Notes under the pieces: model-generated | The model's input: only the letters and a program-made list of their open reading frames with translations | Told to the model about the DNA's origin: nothing | The model's database searches: none | Shown: positions 18,101-25,818 of the stretch, piece by piece | Layout: the number at the start of each line of letters is the position of its first letter | How positions within the stretch are numbered: position 1 is the stretch's first letter | Assembly (NCBI GenBank): GCA_963752965.1 | Contig: CAVWAJ010000010.1 | Coordinates: forward strand, 558,001-622,000 | DNA: 64,000 nucleotides | Direction: 5' to 3' | Source of the DNA: QHXW01 sp963752965 | Lineage (GTDB): Bacteria > Acidobacteriota > Terriglobia > Bryobacterales > Bryobacteraceae | Made by a program: the position numbers and the translations under genes

Positions 18101-18422
18101 GTCCCGCGGCGATGGAATTTTCGCGCAAGAGGCGCGTACAAAAACCGTGGATGGTGGAAACGTGAGCCTGCTCGAGCTGCCGGCGGAGGTCCGGCGTATG
18201 ACGGAACGACTCGGCCAGCTTGTCTTTCATGTGGCGCGCGGCTTTTTCCGTGAAAGTGATGGCCAGGATTCGCTCGGGTGGCACGCCTTTTTCGACTACC
18301 AGGCGCCGGTAGAATTCCACCAGGACAGTGGTCTTACCGGAACCTGGCACGGCCACGATACAAGTGTCCCGTCCTGCATCTTCCACCTCGACCGCCTTAA
18401 GTTGCCTGGGCGTGAAATTCAC
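15159..18422 (-). CDS. addA: AddA-type UvrD helicase-nuclease
   Basis: Superfamily 1 helicase motifs are complete: AVPGSGKTTVLVEFY (Walker A), FTEKAARHMKDKL, VLMDEFQDTN (Walker B), QSIYGFRHAEPG, TIHAAKGLEFPVVFL and FYVAMTRAEEHL. The last ~250 residues are a RecB-like nuclease: FAHCPRRYFLERYLGF, QFGLEVHAML, FDFLLAVEDVVLRGQIDLWF, VVLLDYKTD and HCARCPYVRGLCP. The complex resects double-strand DNA ends for RecA repair. The GTG start at 18422 overlaps the addB-like stop (GTGA), so I chose it over the longer frame to 18467. Four cysteines spaced as in Fe-S RecB-type nucleases (one before the nuclease, CxxCx6C after it) are unusual for AddA. AdnA-like ancestry is an alternative. Confidence 0.87.
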   Translation of the reverse strand: MNFTPRQLKAVEVEDAGRDTCIVAVPGSGKTTVLVEFYRRLVVEKGVPPERILAITFTEKAARHMKDKLAESFRHTPDLRRQLEQAHVSTIHGFCTRLLRENSIAAGLDPEFQVLDARRAVILERQTASDALDRMFASKPEAMGRLIRGLASPDLASGIPGLYDAMRAADVKPADLRGLAPRDSNPLAEVRNVVGQLGRENTFGWKANQIDRLHEVLDAARRVAQLPDSPVTAEHFQVISEFPTNLKGIKQGSECHTRLMAIKDTLLPEAYRALLTDYYSGERETLIQVIECFDRLYSERKRHLAVLDFADLQAFAVLLLESEDSVRQRLQNEFQYVLMDEFQDTNRLEAKLVDLIRSSDRFYAVGDINQSIYGFRHAEPGVFRAYRDNVKARGHRLVELEENWRSRPEILSAVERISHQMQGVEPLPLIAKRQFPQKTEASVEVLAAIADSAETALDLEACLVARRILDLRESLPLANGVAQFGDIAVLLRNSEVVPAFTRAFDETGIPYLLSQGKGFFETREVADLLCLLQAVDNPRDEVSLTAVLRSPFTGVSDEALLRLRSSANLSSALRKLEHLDKPFSPEDLSKLRRFREQFLRWRESRDTAGFDRLLMRTMDDTGHGFDPGTRAGANVEKFLALARDASSRLTLQQFVEELKFMRQADAREPDAPPEDAVNAVRIMTIHAAKGLEFPVVFLAALHKGVAAGSASPAFSPNFGLGAKWVNPVTGEDKRDSLLKAIEYEVSQREAQEGNRLFYVAMTRAEEHLVFSYSSFGKPKEWAAVLEAALGLDLRTPQQRVQHMEAPDSESFAVRILATNAPPKLLARHEQDSMPAAIPLLDRPAVHDQHDFAASVTSVALFAHCPRRYFLERYLGFEGNVPRNLQRVDEDDPDHEMDASQFGLEVHAMLAGQPVTSPAPEARKLVDSFHASELGRRAARATRIAREFDFLLAVEDVVLRGQIDLWFEESGEVVLLDYKTDEIKAREATARAMRYTPQLRLYALALERMLGRSPAQACVYFLRPGAAVPVSLERSLIDSPEVLVRDFRDAQSSLHFPLHEGDHCARCPYVRGLCPAHSGVGHTTVDES

Positions 18423-21097
18423 GAGGCGTCCTCCGCGATGGCAACTTCCACACCCGCGTAGCGGCACGCATTTCTAAAATCGCAGGTTCTGCACTTCGCG
18501 AGATCACTTGGCGCGGGTGCGATTCGGCCCGCCAGGATGGCTCGCACCGCCTCCATGCTCCGCTTCACGGCGGCTTCGAGCCACTCGGGTGCGAAGGGCT
18601 CGATTTTGGCTTTCTTGAGCCAACCCGGCTTCTCTCCCCATCCGGCGTACTGAACGCCATCGCGCACCGCGCAGTAGTACACACCCGCTACGGTGCGTTG
18701 GAAGCCGCGTTCCGCAGCCAGCCAGTAGAGCGGCCCTTGCAATCGATTCTGGTTGGCGGCGTAATCCCGCAAGTTCTTGCTGTATTTGTAATCGATGACA
18801 TAGGTGCGGCCGTCAGACGTTGTGATGAGGCGGTCCAGACGGCAGCGAATCGCCACGCCGTCCTCCAGCTCGAACCGGGATGCCGATTCCAATAGACTTT
18901 CCTGATCTGCCGGCCATGTTTCCGCTGCCGCTAAGCAGCGCAGGTCCGCGAGCATCCGGGCGCGCCAGAGCTCGGTCCGGTAACTGGGTACGACGAACTC
19001 CTTGTGCGTATGTTCCGCAAAGACGCGCTCAAACACCGTTTCTATTGGGCTGTGCGACTCCAGCCATTCCTTGATCACCTGGTGCACGATGGTGCCACAC
19101 AGCCGAAAATCCAGGCGATCCTCAGGGCGCGGCGGTGCGGCCTCGAGTTTCAGCGTGTGCCGCCCGAAAAAGAGGAAGGGGCACTGTAGATAAGATTCGA
19201 GCGCGGTCGGCCGGATTTCTGCGTGCTTCTGCCCGAGAATCTGGAGCAGGTCCGGCGATTGAATTGGGGTGGCGACGGTCGCCGCCGGGGCTGCGGCGGG
19301 GCGAACGCGCATTGGACGGCTCTGGCTGGGCTGCAGCGCCGGATCGAGAAACAGTGAGGGCAAGTTCAGGTTGCCGCGCGCGTCATTTCTTGGATAACTG
19401 ATCACCAAAGATTCGGTGGCGCGGCTCAACGCCGACTCGAACAAGAAACGCTCCTCATTGTCGGCGTCCTCCGCGGTGCGCAAGCGAAGGCCGCGCTCTT
19501 TGAGCTTCCTTCGCGCACGATCCGGAAGAAATGGGTCGGGCGATTGATAGCACGGGAACTGGCCTTCCACCATCCCGCATAGGAACACAACCGGCAACTC
19601 CCATTGCCGCGCTTCAAAAGCGCTGAGGACATGCACCACCTCGCGCCGCTGGCCGGCGACGCGCAGCGGAGTGAGCCGCAGCATAGCTTTGACAGCCGGC
19701 CAAAGCTCAGCTAACGAGAGCTGGGCGGACGCATCAAACGACTTTGCTGCTTCGGCTGTCGCAGCATCAAAAGCAGTGAGCGCACGGGTCTGCGTTTGCC
19801 ATTCGAGCACTGCTTCCCGGCGCACGGCATCGTGCGGACGCGGGGGCCGGTACAGGGCACGTAACCCGGCGAGCCGGGCAGACCATTCCACTGGCGTGAG
19901 CCGAAGTGGCCGCCAGGCCTCCAGCTCGGTGAGGCGATCCAACAACCACCGGAGCCTTTGGTCCGCCGCTTCGATCCTACTGGCCAGTTCCCGCAGCGGC
20001 GCGAGGCCCGCTGCAGGCAGGCGCTTACGCACTTCGAAATCGAAGCGGTCCATCGGCGCCGAGCTACCCGTGCCGGGCGAAAGCTTCATCGCCACGAGCG
20101 CGTCTTCGTGTTGCCAACCGCCCAGCATGGCATCCACTGCACCAGCCAGGAAGCGCACCGCGGGCTCGTCCATCAAGACCGAGTCAAAATAAAAACGTGC
20201 CGGAATCCCGAAGCGCTCCAGAGTGGCGCGCAGGAGGGGCACGTACGCGTCCGGTGTGCGGACAATGATTCCGATCTCTCGAAGCGGCCGGCCCGCGGTG
20301 GTCCGCTCCACGATCCTGCGGGCGATCTCGTCGACCTCGCGCTCGATCCCAGGTGCGACGAATAGCTCGCCCGCCGGCCGGGCGCGCTCATGCGTGAGTA
20401 CCCTTTCCTCGAAGCCAATCTCAAGCAGGCGCGCGCGTGTGCTGGCGGAGACCACGGCGGAAGGAAGCGTGACGGTGACATCCGCGTGTTGCACCAAGGA
20501 TTGAATCAGCGCAATTTCCGGGTCGGTGAATGAAGAGAAACCGTCGAGCCAGATGAGGCCCGCCGGTCCTGCGCCTGCTTCGGCAATGCGCGAAGCTGCC
20601 AGCAGGAGCCGCGTGGACCGCATGCCGAGTTTCTTTTCCTCGAGCAACCGGTTCGTCGCTTCGAAGACGCGGGCGAGCGCGTGTCCCAGCCCATCCGATG
20701 GGGAGAGCTCTCGCAGCAGGCGTGGATTGCAGCCGACCGAGGCGCATTCGTTAACCACTGCAGTGAGTCTGGCGTGGAATCCCGCGAGATGCGCCACATT
20801 TTGAAACTCAGGAAGGTTCAACCCGCGGACGCTCTTCTCCACCAGCATGTTGAGGAGCGCGTCGGAGACCTGCGGAAGGTCCGGTGTCCAGGGCTCAATG
20901 AATCGCCAGATGGTTTGGATGATGCCCGGTGAGAAGACAAAGCCCTCCCGCGCCAGCTCATTTCGCCAGTGCTGGGCCATGGTCGCCGTGGGGACCAGCA
21001 GCCGCACACTCGTTTCGCCCCGCCGCAGCGCCGCTCTCAGCACCGCCAAGGCGCTAAAGGTCTTTCCCGAACCGGGAGGTCCGGTCAAAAGTTGCAT
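18419..21097 (-). CDS. addB: AddB-type helicase-like nuclease subunit
   Basis: The 892-aa partner of the downstream helicase. It opens with a Walker A loop, TGPPGSGKTFSALAVL, and has degenerate helicase motifs: LIWLDGFSSFTDPEIALI, VVHVLSAFEARQWELPVVFL (motif V region) and NEERFLFESALSRATESLVI. The C-terminal nuclease carries LESYLQCPFLFFGRH, TIVHQVIKEWL, DGVAIRCRLDRL, TYVIDYKYSKN and CRTCDFRNAC. The Cys before the nuclease core plus CxxCx5C after it is the classic AddB iron-sulfur cluster arrangement. Length is shorter than the ~1,150 residues of Bacillus AddB, as is common outside Firmicutes. The ATG at 21097 begins with the Walker A strand. The stop overlaps the addA-like start by GTGA, so subunits are made together. 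Confidence 0.85.
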   Translation of the reverse strand: MQLLTGPPGSGKTFSALAVLRAALRRGETSVRLLVPTATMAQHWRNELAREGFVFSPGIIQTIWRFIEPWTPDLPQVSDALLNMLVEKSVRGLNLPEFQNVAHLAGFHARLTAVVNECASVGCNPRLLRELSPSDGLGHALARVFEATNRLLEEKKLGMRSTRLLLAASRIAEAGAGPAGLIWLDGFSSFTDPEIALIQSLVQHADVTVTLPSAVVSASTRARLLEIGFEERVLTHERARPAGELFVAPGIEREVDEIARRIVERTTAGRPLREIGIIVRTPDAYVPLLRATLERFGIPARFYFDSVLMDEPAVRFLAGAVDAMLGGWQHEDALVAMKLSPGTGSSAPMDRFDFEVRKRLPAAGLAPLRELASRIEAADQRLRWLLDRLTELEAWRPLRLTPVEWSARLAGLRALYRPPRPHDAVRREAVLEWQTQTRALTAFDAATAEAAKSFDASAQLSLAELWPAVKAMLRLTPLRVAGQRREVVHVLSAFEARQWELPVVFLCGMVEGQFPCYQSPDPFLPDRARRKLKERGLRLRTAEDADNEERFLFESALSRATESLVISYPRNDARGNLNLPSLFLDPALQPSQSRPMRVRPAAAPAATVATPIQSPDLLQILGQKHAEIRPTALESYLQCPFLFFGRHTLKLEAAPPRPEDRLDFRLCGTIVHQVIKEWLESHSPIETVFERVFAEHTHKEFVVPSYRTELWRARMLADLRCLAAAETWPADQESLLESASRFELEDGVAIRCRLDRLITTSDGRTYVIDYKYSKNLRDYAANQNRLQGPLYWLAAERGFQRTVAGVYYCAVRDGVQYAGWGEKPGWLKKAKIEPFAPEWLEAAVKRSMEAVRAILAGRIAPAPSDLAKCRTCDFRNACRYAGVEVAIAEDAS

Positions 21098-21157
21098 GTA
21101 GATTCCAGCTTAGCGCCGCTTATTTTGAGTCACGGCGAGTACTGAACGCCGCATGCG

Positions 21158-21997
21158 TCATCCGCGCAGTTTCTCAAGCAGCTTGACGCCCATCGCGATA
21201 TCCAACAATCGTTGGGCCTGGTCGGGGACTTCGCGCTCGACGTTCAATGCACCTTTGAAGCCGATGGACTTCAGCTTACGGATGAAACGCTCCATGCCAA
21301 CCGCACCCTGGCCCAGCGGTCTCTCCTCTCCCAACGCCCCCGGCACGCCCTTGGGTGGCCAGTCACCGTCCTTGCAATGCACGGAGATCACGTGTAGGGC
21401 GAGGGTGCCCAGCGCATCCACTGGATCGCCAGTACCGTAGAGGATCATATTGGCAGGATCGAAATTGATGCCCAGGTTCGGGCGGTTTACGTCGATCAGA
21501 AATCGCAGTAGTGTGTCGGCACCTTCCTGTCCGGTTTCAAGCGCAAAGGTCTGACGGTTCTTCGCCGCATAATCACAGACGCGGCGGACCATCTCACGAA
21601 CCATCAGGTAGTCGGAGGCGGAATCGTCCTCGGGCACGAATCCAATGTGCGTAGCGATGCTGGGAATGCCCACTTCAAGGGCGAAGTCGCTTACCTCATT
21701 GGTGCGCTGCTCGCGCTCGGCGCGTGTGAGCGGGGGGATGAAGCCGACCGTTCGCTGCACAGTGGGAATGTCGGCATAGCTCTCTCCGTTGTATGCGCAG
21801 AATGCCGTAACTACTGGAAAGCCCTCCACCGCAAGTGCGGCCTTCCATTTTGCCGCTTCACCCGCGAGCGGGAGGTCACCAGGAATTCCAATCTGTCCGC
21901 AGCGGGCGCCCAGTGCCTTCAGTTCGCGCAAAGTCTCAACGGGGTCACGCCCCGCCCAGAACATTACGCCGATTTCCAGGTCTCTCAAAAGTTGCAT
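21158..21997 (-). CDS. Sugar phosphate isomerase/epimerase (TIM barrel)
   Basis: A 279-aa xylose-isomerase-like TIM barrel (AP_endonuc_2 fold). Motifs that hold metal-binding residues are visible: FALETGQEGADTLLRFL (Glu), LGINFDPANMILYG (Asp), VISVHCKDGDWPP (His) and GALNVEREV (Glu). Members isomerise or epimerise keto-sugars or inositol derivatives; the substrate cannot be read here. The start chosen is ATG at 21997, which overlaps the oxidoreductase stop by 13 bases. The open frame continues upstream to 22081 but that part lies within the oxidoreductase. The pair isomerase plus Gfo/Idh/MocA is common in oxidative degradation of sugars or inositols. Confidence 0.83.
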   Translation of the reverse strand: MQLLRDLEIGVMFWAGRDPVETLRELKALGARCGQIGIPGDLPLAGEAAKWKAALAVEGFPVVTAFCAYNGESYADIPTVQRTVGFIPPLTRAEREQRTNEVSDFALEVGIPSIATHIGFVPEDDSASDYLMVREMVRRVCDYAAKNRQTFALETGQEGADTLLRFLIDVNRPNLGINFDPANMILYGTGDPVDALGTLALHVISVHCKDGDWPPKGVPGALGEERPLGQGAVGMERFIRKLKSIGFKGALNVEREVPDQAQRLLDIAMGVKLLEKLRG

Positions 21998-23001
21998 GCG
22001 ATTTTTGCTCCGTTGTTCTTTCTCGATTCCACCATGAGACGCGTGAGTTTCACGGCGAGCGCCGATTCCTCCGGCGGGCACAGCGCCGGCCGCTTATTGT
22101 GCGCCACGCAATCGGTGAAATATTTCAGTTCCTCAGTGAACAAGTCCGTTTCCGGGCCGTCCACGAGCTCTTTCTCGCCATTCGCACCGTAGAGCGCGAG
22201 CGGCCGGCCTTCACTGTTGTAATCGAGCGTTCCCTCGTCTCCCACGACCGTGAACTCCATTGAAAACGGGTAAGATTTCGGATGGTGCCAGCCGCCCGTA
22301 ATTACGACGCTGCCGATGGATGGGTAGTGAAACTCCGCCGCGATCACGTCGATGCCGTGCGCCAAGTTCTCAAATCCGGTAGCCGATACGTACTCGGGCT
22401 TGCCGAGCAGGTGGACGCAGTAGTCCACGTCGTGAATCAGCAGGTCGAAGACGCCGCCGCCACTCCTGGCCGGATCGGCGAGCCATTTGCTCCACGCCGG
22501 CGCGGCACACCTTCTCCGGAATAACGCGGCGCGTATGGCGCCGAGAGACCCTGATTTCACGCACTCCGCTGTTTTTCTGTAAGCGCCGATAAATCGCAGC
22601 ACCTGGCCGGTCATGAGGATGCGCCCGCTCTTGCGGGCCTCGGCCAGGATCTGGTCGGCCCCGGCGCCGTCCAGCGCCATGGGCTTCTCAACCAGCACGT
22701 GCTTGCCGGCTCGTAGAGCGGCGAGCGCTGCCGTAGCGTGCTGGTCGGTAGGCAGGCAGATGTCCACCGCTTCGATCTGCGGGTCCGCTAGCGCTTCCTC
22801 GCTCGTGTGATATTTCTTCACGAGCGAGAAATCCATCTTTTCGCCGGGGCCGCCGATATTGCCCTGGATGTCACTCAAGTCCCCGGCGAGCTTTTTCTCA
22901 TCGTGCGACACCACGGCGAAAAGCTCCGCTTCGGAGACATTCTTCCAGGCTTTGAGATGCGTGCTCCCCATGAAACCCAGGCCAATCACGGCAATCCGCA
23001 T
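21985..23001 (-). CDS. Gfo/Idh/MocA-family oxidoreductase
   Basis: An NAD(P)-dependent dehydrogenase of 338 aa. The Rossmann loop is IAVIGLGFMGSTHLKAW at the N-terminus. IEAVDICLPTDQHATAALAA and GKHVLVEKPMALDGAGA contain the catalytic EKP lysine. SGGGVFDLLIHDVDYC holds the family's GG...D..H region. Substrates of the family are sugars, inositols and related polyols. The start is ATG at 23001, which puts the nucleotide-binding loop at residue 6; the longer frame to 23052 adds residues with no homology and overlaps the map promoter region. It leads directly into the TIM-barrel isomerase. Confidence 0.88.
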   Translation of the reverse strand: MRIAVIGLGFMGSTHLKAWKNVSEAELFAVVSHDEKKLAGDLSDIQGNIGGPGEKMDFSLVKKYHTSEEALADPQIEAVDICLPTDQHATAALAALRAGKHVLVEKPMALDGAGADQILAEARKSGRILMTGQVLRFIGAYRKTAECVKSGSLGAIRAALFRRRCAAPAWSKWLADPARSGGGVFDLLIHDVDYCVHLLGKPEYVSATGFENLAHGIDVIAAEFHYPSIGSVVITGGWHHPKSYPFSMEFTVVGDEGTLDYNSEGRPLALYGANGEKELVDGPETDLFTEELKYFTDCVAHNKRPALCPPEESALAVKLTRLMVESRKNNGAKIACNF

Positions 23002-23061
23002 AAGAGGGCAATATACCATCCCCGGGCGGGTGGCTCTTGCGATTTCGTACAATGAACATAA

Positions 23062-23805
23062 GTGTCTATCAAGTCAAGCGCCGAGCTTGAGAAGATGCGC
23101 GCCATTGGGGGTATTGTCGCCTGCGCGTTGCGCATCATGGCGCAACATTTGCGGCCGGGCATCACCACCGCCGAGGTGAACGAAGTCGGGTCCCGTGTTC
23201 TGAAGGAAAGCGGCGCACGCTCTGCTCCGCCTTTGGTCTACAATTACCCCGGTGAAGTTTGTATCAGCGTCAATGATGAAGTGATGCACGGAATTCCAGG
23301 TGCACGCACGATCCTGCCTGGTGACGTGGTCAAGCTGGATCTGGTAGCAGAGAAGGACGGTTTTTATGCTGATGCGGCGATCACGGTCAATGTTCCGCCG
23401 GTCTCTGATTCTGCCCGCGACCTGGCACGATGCGCCGAGCGCGCGTTCCGCCAGGCTCTCGGCGTAGCCCGCTCGGGCAATCGCGTCCGCGAAATCGGCC
23501 GCGCGGTCGAACGCGAAGTGCGCCGGTCGGGCTTTTCCGTTGTACGGGAGTTGTGCGGGCACGGTGTAGGACGCACCATTCACGAACCGCCCGCCGTCCC
23601 GAATTATCCCGATCGCAACGCGCGCGCGAAGTTGACCGAAGGCTTGGTGATCACTGTCGAGCCGGTTATAGCTGCTGGAAACGGCCGCGTGCGCTTGGAT
23701 CGTGACGGCTGGACGTTCCGCACCGAAGACGGCGGCCTGGCTGCACACTTCGAGCACACAATTATGATTACGCGCGGTGACCCCGTGCTGCTGACTGCGG
23801 CTTAG
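23062..23805 (+). CDS. map: Methionine aminopeptidase, type I
   Basis: This enzyme removes the initiator Met from new proteins. The pita-bread metal ligands are all present: KLDLVAEKDGFYADAAITV (two Asp), ELCGHGVGRTIHEPPAVPNY (His), TEGLVITVEPVI (Glu) and AHFEHTIMIT (Glu). Length is 247 aa, typical of type Ia without the N-terminal zinc-finger extension. The start is GTG at 23062, directly before IKSSAELEKMR, the usual N-terminus. It lies outside the common secY/infA context, divergent from the Gfo/Idh gene. A large histidine kinase starts 3 bases after its stop and is probably co-transcribed. Confidence 0.93.
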   Translation: MSIKSSAELEKMRAIGGIVACALRIMAQHLRPGITTAEVNEVGSRVLKESGARSAPPLVYNYPGEVCISVNDEVMHGIPGARTILPGDVVKLDLVAEKDGFYADAAITVNVPPVSDSARDLARCAERAFRQALGVARSGNRVREIGRAVEREVRRSGFSVVRELCGHGVGRTIHEPPAVPNYPDRNARAKLTEGLVITVEPVIAAGNGRVRLDRDGWTFRTEDGGLAAHFEHTIMITRGDPVLLTAA

Positions 23806-23808
23806 CTC

Positions 23809-25818
23809 ATGAAGCAGACAACCTCCATCCGCCGCACGCAAGCCCGCGCCGGCGATACGCCTGCTTTGAATGATGTCCCGCAACAACCGGGACACAGCAG
23901 GCAGGGGCGGAATCCTAAGCGGGACCGGTTGGATTTTGCCCGCTCGACGAACGATGATGACGAGAGCGCCGAGATACGGAAGGCCCTGCGAGAGAGCAAT
24001 GAGCGGTTCCTATCGCTTTTTCAAACGGTCAGTGTCGGATTGATATCGGCAGGCCCCCGAGCAGAAATCAGGATGTGCAACCAGGCGGCCCTGGACCTGC
24101 TTGGGTTGAGTGAAGATCAGCTAATCGGTAAGACTTCCTTCGATCTCAATTGGCGCGCCATCCACGAAGACGGCCGGCTGTGCCCGAGCGAGGACTGCCC
24201 GATTCCTCGCGCGATTGCGTCGCGGCAACCGGTGTGCGACGTGGTTCTGGGCGTTTTTCGCTCGAGGTATCAGGACTACGTGTGGCTTCGCGTCCATGCC
24301 CGGCCGCGATTGGCGCCGGACGGCAGCGTGAGCGAGGTCATCTGCTCGTTCGTTGATGTTACGGCGCGCCGGGAGGCTTTGCGAAACCTGACGGCCTGGA
24401 AGAATCGTTACGAGGCAGCCATTCGTGCCAGCGGCCAGATCCTTTACGACTGGGACATCGTGAGTAACGAAGTGGTCTACGGCGGCGACTATGAGCGCAT
24501 CCTCGGCTACTCGGCGGAGGATTTGGCAGGCGGCCTCCCGCGTTTCATGGATCTCGTTCATCCGGATGACCGCGATATGGTGCGGGCGGAGGCCCAGCGT
24601 GTTCTCGCAACCCGGGAACCCATCAGCCAGGACTGCCGCCTTCGAACTAAGGATGGACGCTACATCCTAGTCAAGGGCCAGGGATATTTTTGTCTGGATG
24701 ACATTGGGAATATCGTCCGCATGGTGGGTTTCATCTCCGACATCACCGAGCAGAGACGCGCTGAAGAAGAACTGCGTGCCAGCGAGGAGCGCTTCCGGAG
24801 TGCCTTTGCGCGCGCTGCTACGGGTATGCTGCTTGTAGATCTGGAGGGGCGCTTCATTGAGGCGAACGCGGCGTATTGCGGCATTACCGGATATACGCAG
24901 GCCGAGCTCGCCTCGCTGACGTTCCTGGCGATCACGCATCCGGAAGACGTACAGGAATCGGCACTCCCGTTCGAACAACTGGTAGCCGGCCAGATTCCCA
25001 GTTACGTGCTGGAGAAACGATACATTCGCAAGGACGGATGTGTGGTTTGGGCTCGCATTAGCGCCATGCTCGTCCGCGATGCTAAGAACCTGGCGTTGTA
25101 CGTCGTAAGTATCGTGGAGGATATCAGCGAGCGAAAACGGGCGGAGGAAGAGCTCAGCGCGCTTTCGCAGCGGCTGCTGCGTGTCCAGGATGAGGAGCGG
25201 AGGCGGCTGGCGCGCGAACTTCACGACAGCACTGCTCAGAATATCGCCGCGCTGTGTCTGAATTTGGGTGTCGTGAGCGAGTTGGCGGAGCGGTTGGATG
25301 GGCCCGCGCAAAAGGCTCTGCGGGAATGCCAGGAACTGGGGGAGCAGTGCATTCGCGAACTTCGCACGTTCTCCTATCTTCTGCATCCGCCTGTGCTGGA
25401 TGACTTGGGCCTTTGTTCGGCGCTCCGCTGGTACGTCGAGGGCTTTGCGCAAAGGAGTGGGATTGAAGTAGCTCTCGATATTGCGCCAGATCTGGGCAGA
25501 TTACCGCGGGAACTTGAGTTGGTGCTGTTTCGGATCATACAAGAAAGTCTGACAAACATACATCGCCACTCCGGCAGCCGCACGGCGTTCATCCGCATCG
25601 TCAGGCATGCCGGGGAAGTATTCATGCAGGTTAGAGATCAGGGCCGTGGCATTGTGGGCGGACTGGGCCCGAACGGAACCGGCACAGCCCGCGTTGGCGT
25701 TGGGATCGCCGGTATGCGGGAGAGAGTTCGGCTGGCCGGCGGCCACCTCAGAATCCGCTCCCACCCAGGCGGCACGGATGTCGAAGTTCTGGTGCCGCTT
25801 ACTGACTGCGAGATCTAA
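23809..25818 (+). CDS. Triple-PAS NarL-type sensor histidine kinase
   Basis: A 669-aa soluble kinase. After a disordered N-terminus (1-60) come three PAS domains, about 62-185, 195-320 and 325-445, the last two with PAC tails (VRMVGFISDITEQRRAEEEL, YVVSIVEDISERKRAEEEL). The HisKA_3 dimerisation domain has the phospho-acceptor His near residue 472 (DEERRRLARELHDSTAQN). A HATPase domain follows with LFRIIQESLTNIHRHSGS, VRDQGRGI and GVGIAGMRERVRLAGG. There is no membrane segment, so the signal is cytoplasmic, perhaps redox or a small ligand. No receiver is attached; the convergent NarL-type regulator at 27485-28111 is a plausible partner. Its last bases overlap the CRTAC1 gene end. Confidence 0.9.
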   Translation: MKQTTSIRRTQARAGDTPALNDVPQQPGHSRQGRNPKRDRLDFARSTNDDDESAEIRKALRESNERFLSLFQTVSVGLISAGPRAEIRMCNQAALDLLGLSEDQLIGKTSFDLNWRAIHEDGRLCPSEDCPIPRAIASRQPVCDVVLGVFRSRYQDYVWLRVHARPRLAPDGSVSEVICSFVDVTARREALRNLTAWKNRYEAAIRASGQILYDWDIVSNEVVYGGDYERILGYSAEDLAGGLPRFMDLVHPDDRDMVRAEAQRVLATREPISQDCRLRTKDGRYILVKGQGYFCLDDIGNIVRMVGFISDITEQRRAEEELRASEERFRSAFARAATGMLLVDLEGRFIEANAAYCGITGYTQAELASLTFLAITHPEDVQESALPFEQLVAGQIPSYVLEKRYIRKDGCVVWARISAMLVRDAKNLALYVVSIVEDISERKRAEEELSALSQRLLRVQDEERRRLARELHDSTAQNIAALCLNLGVVSELAERLDGPAQKALRECQELGEQCIRELRTFSYLLHPPVLDDLGLCSALRWYVEGFAQRSGIEVALDIAPDLGRLPRELELVLFRIIQESLTNIHRHSGSRTAFIRIVRHAGEVFMQVRDQGRGIVGGLGPNGTGTARVGVGIAGMRERVRLAGGHLRIRSHPGGTDVEVLVPLTDCEI

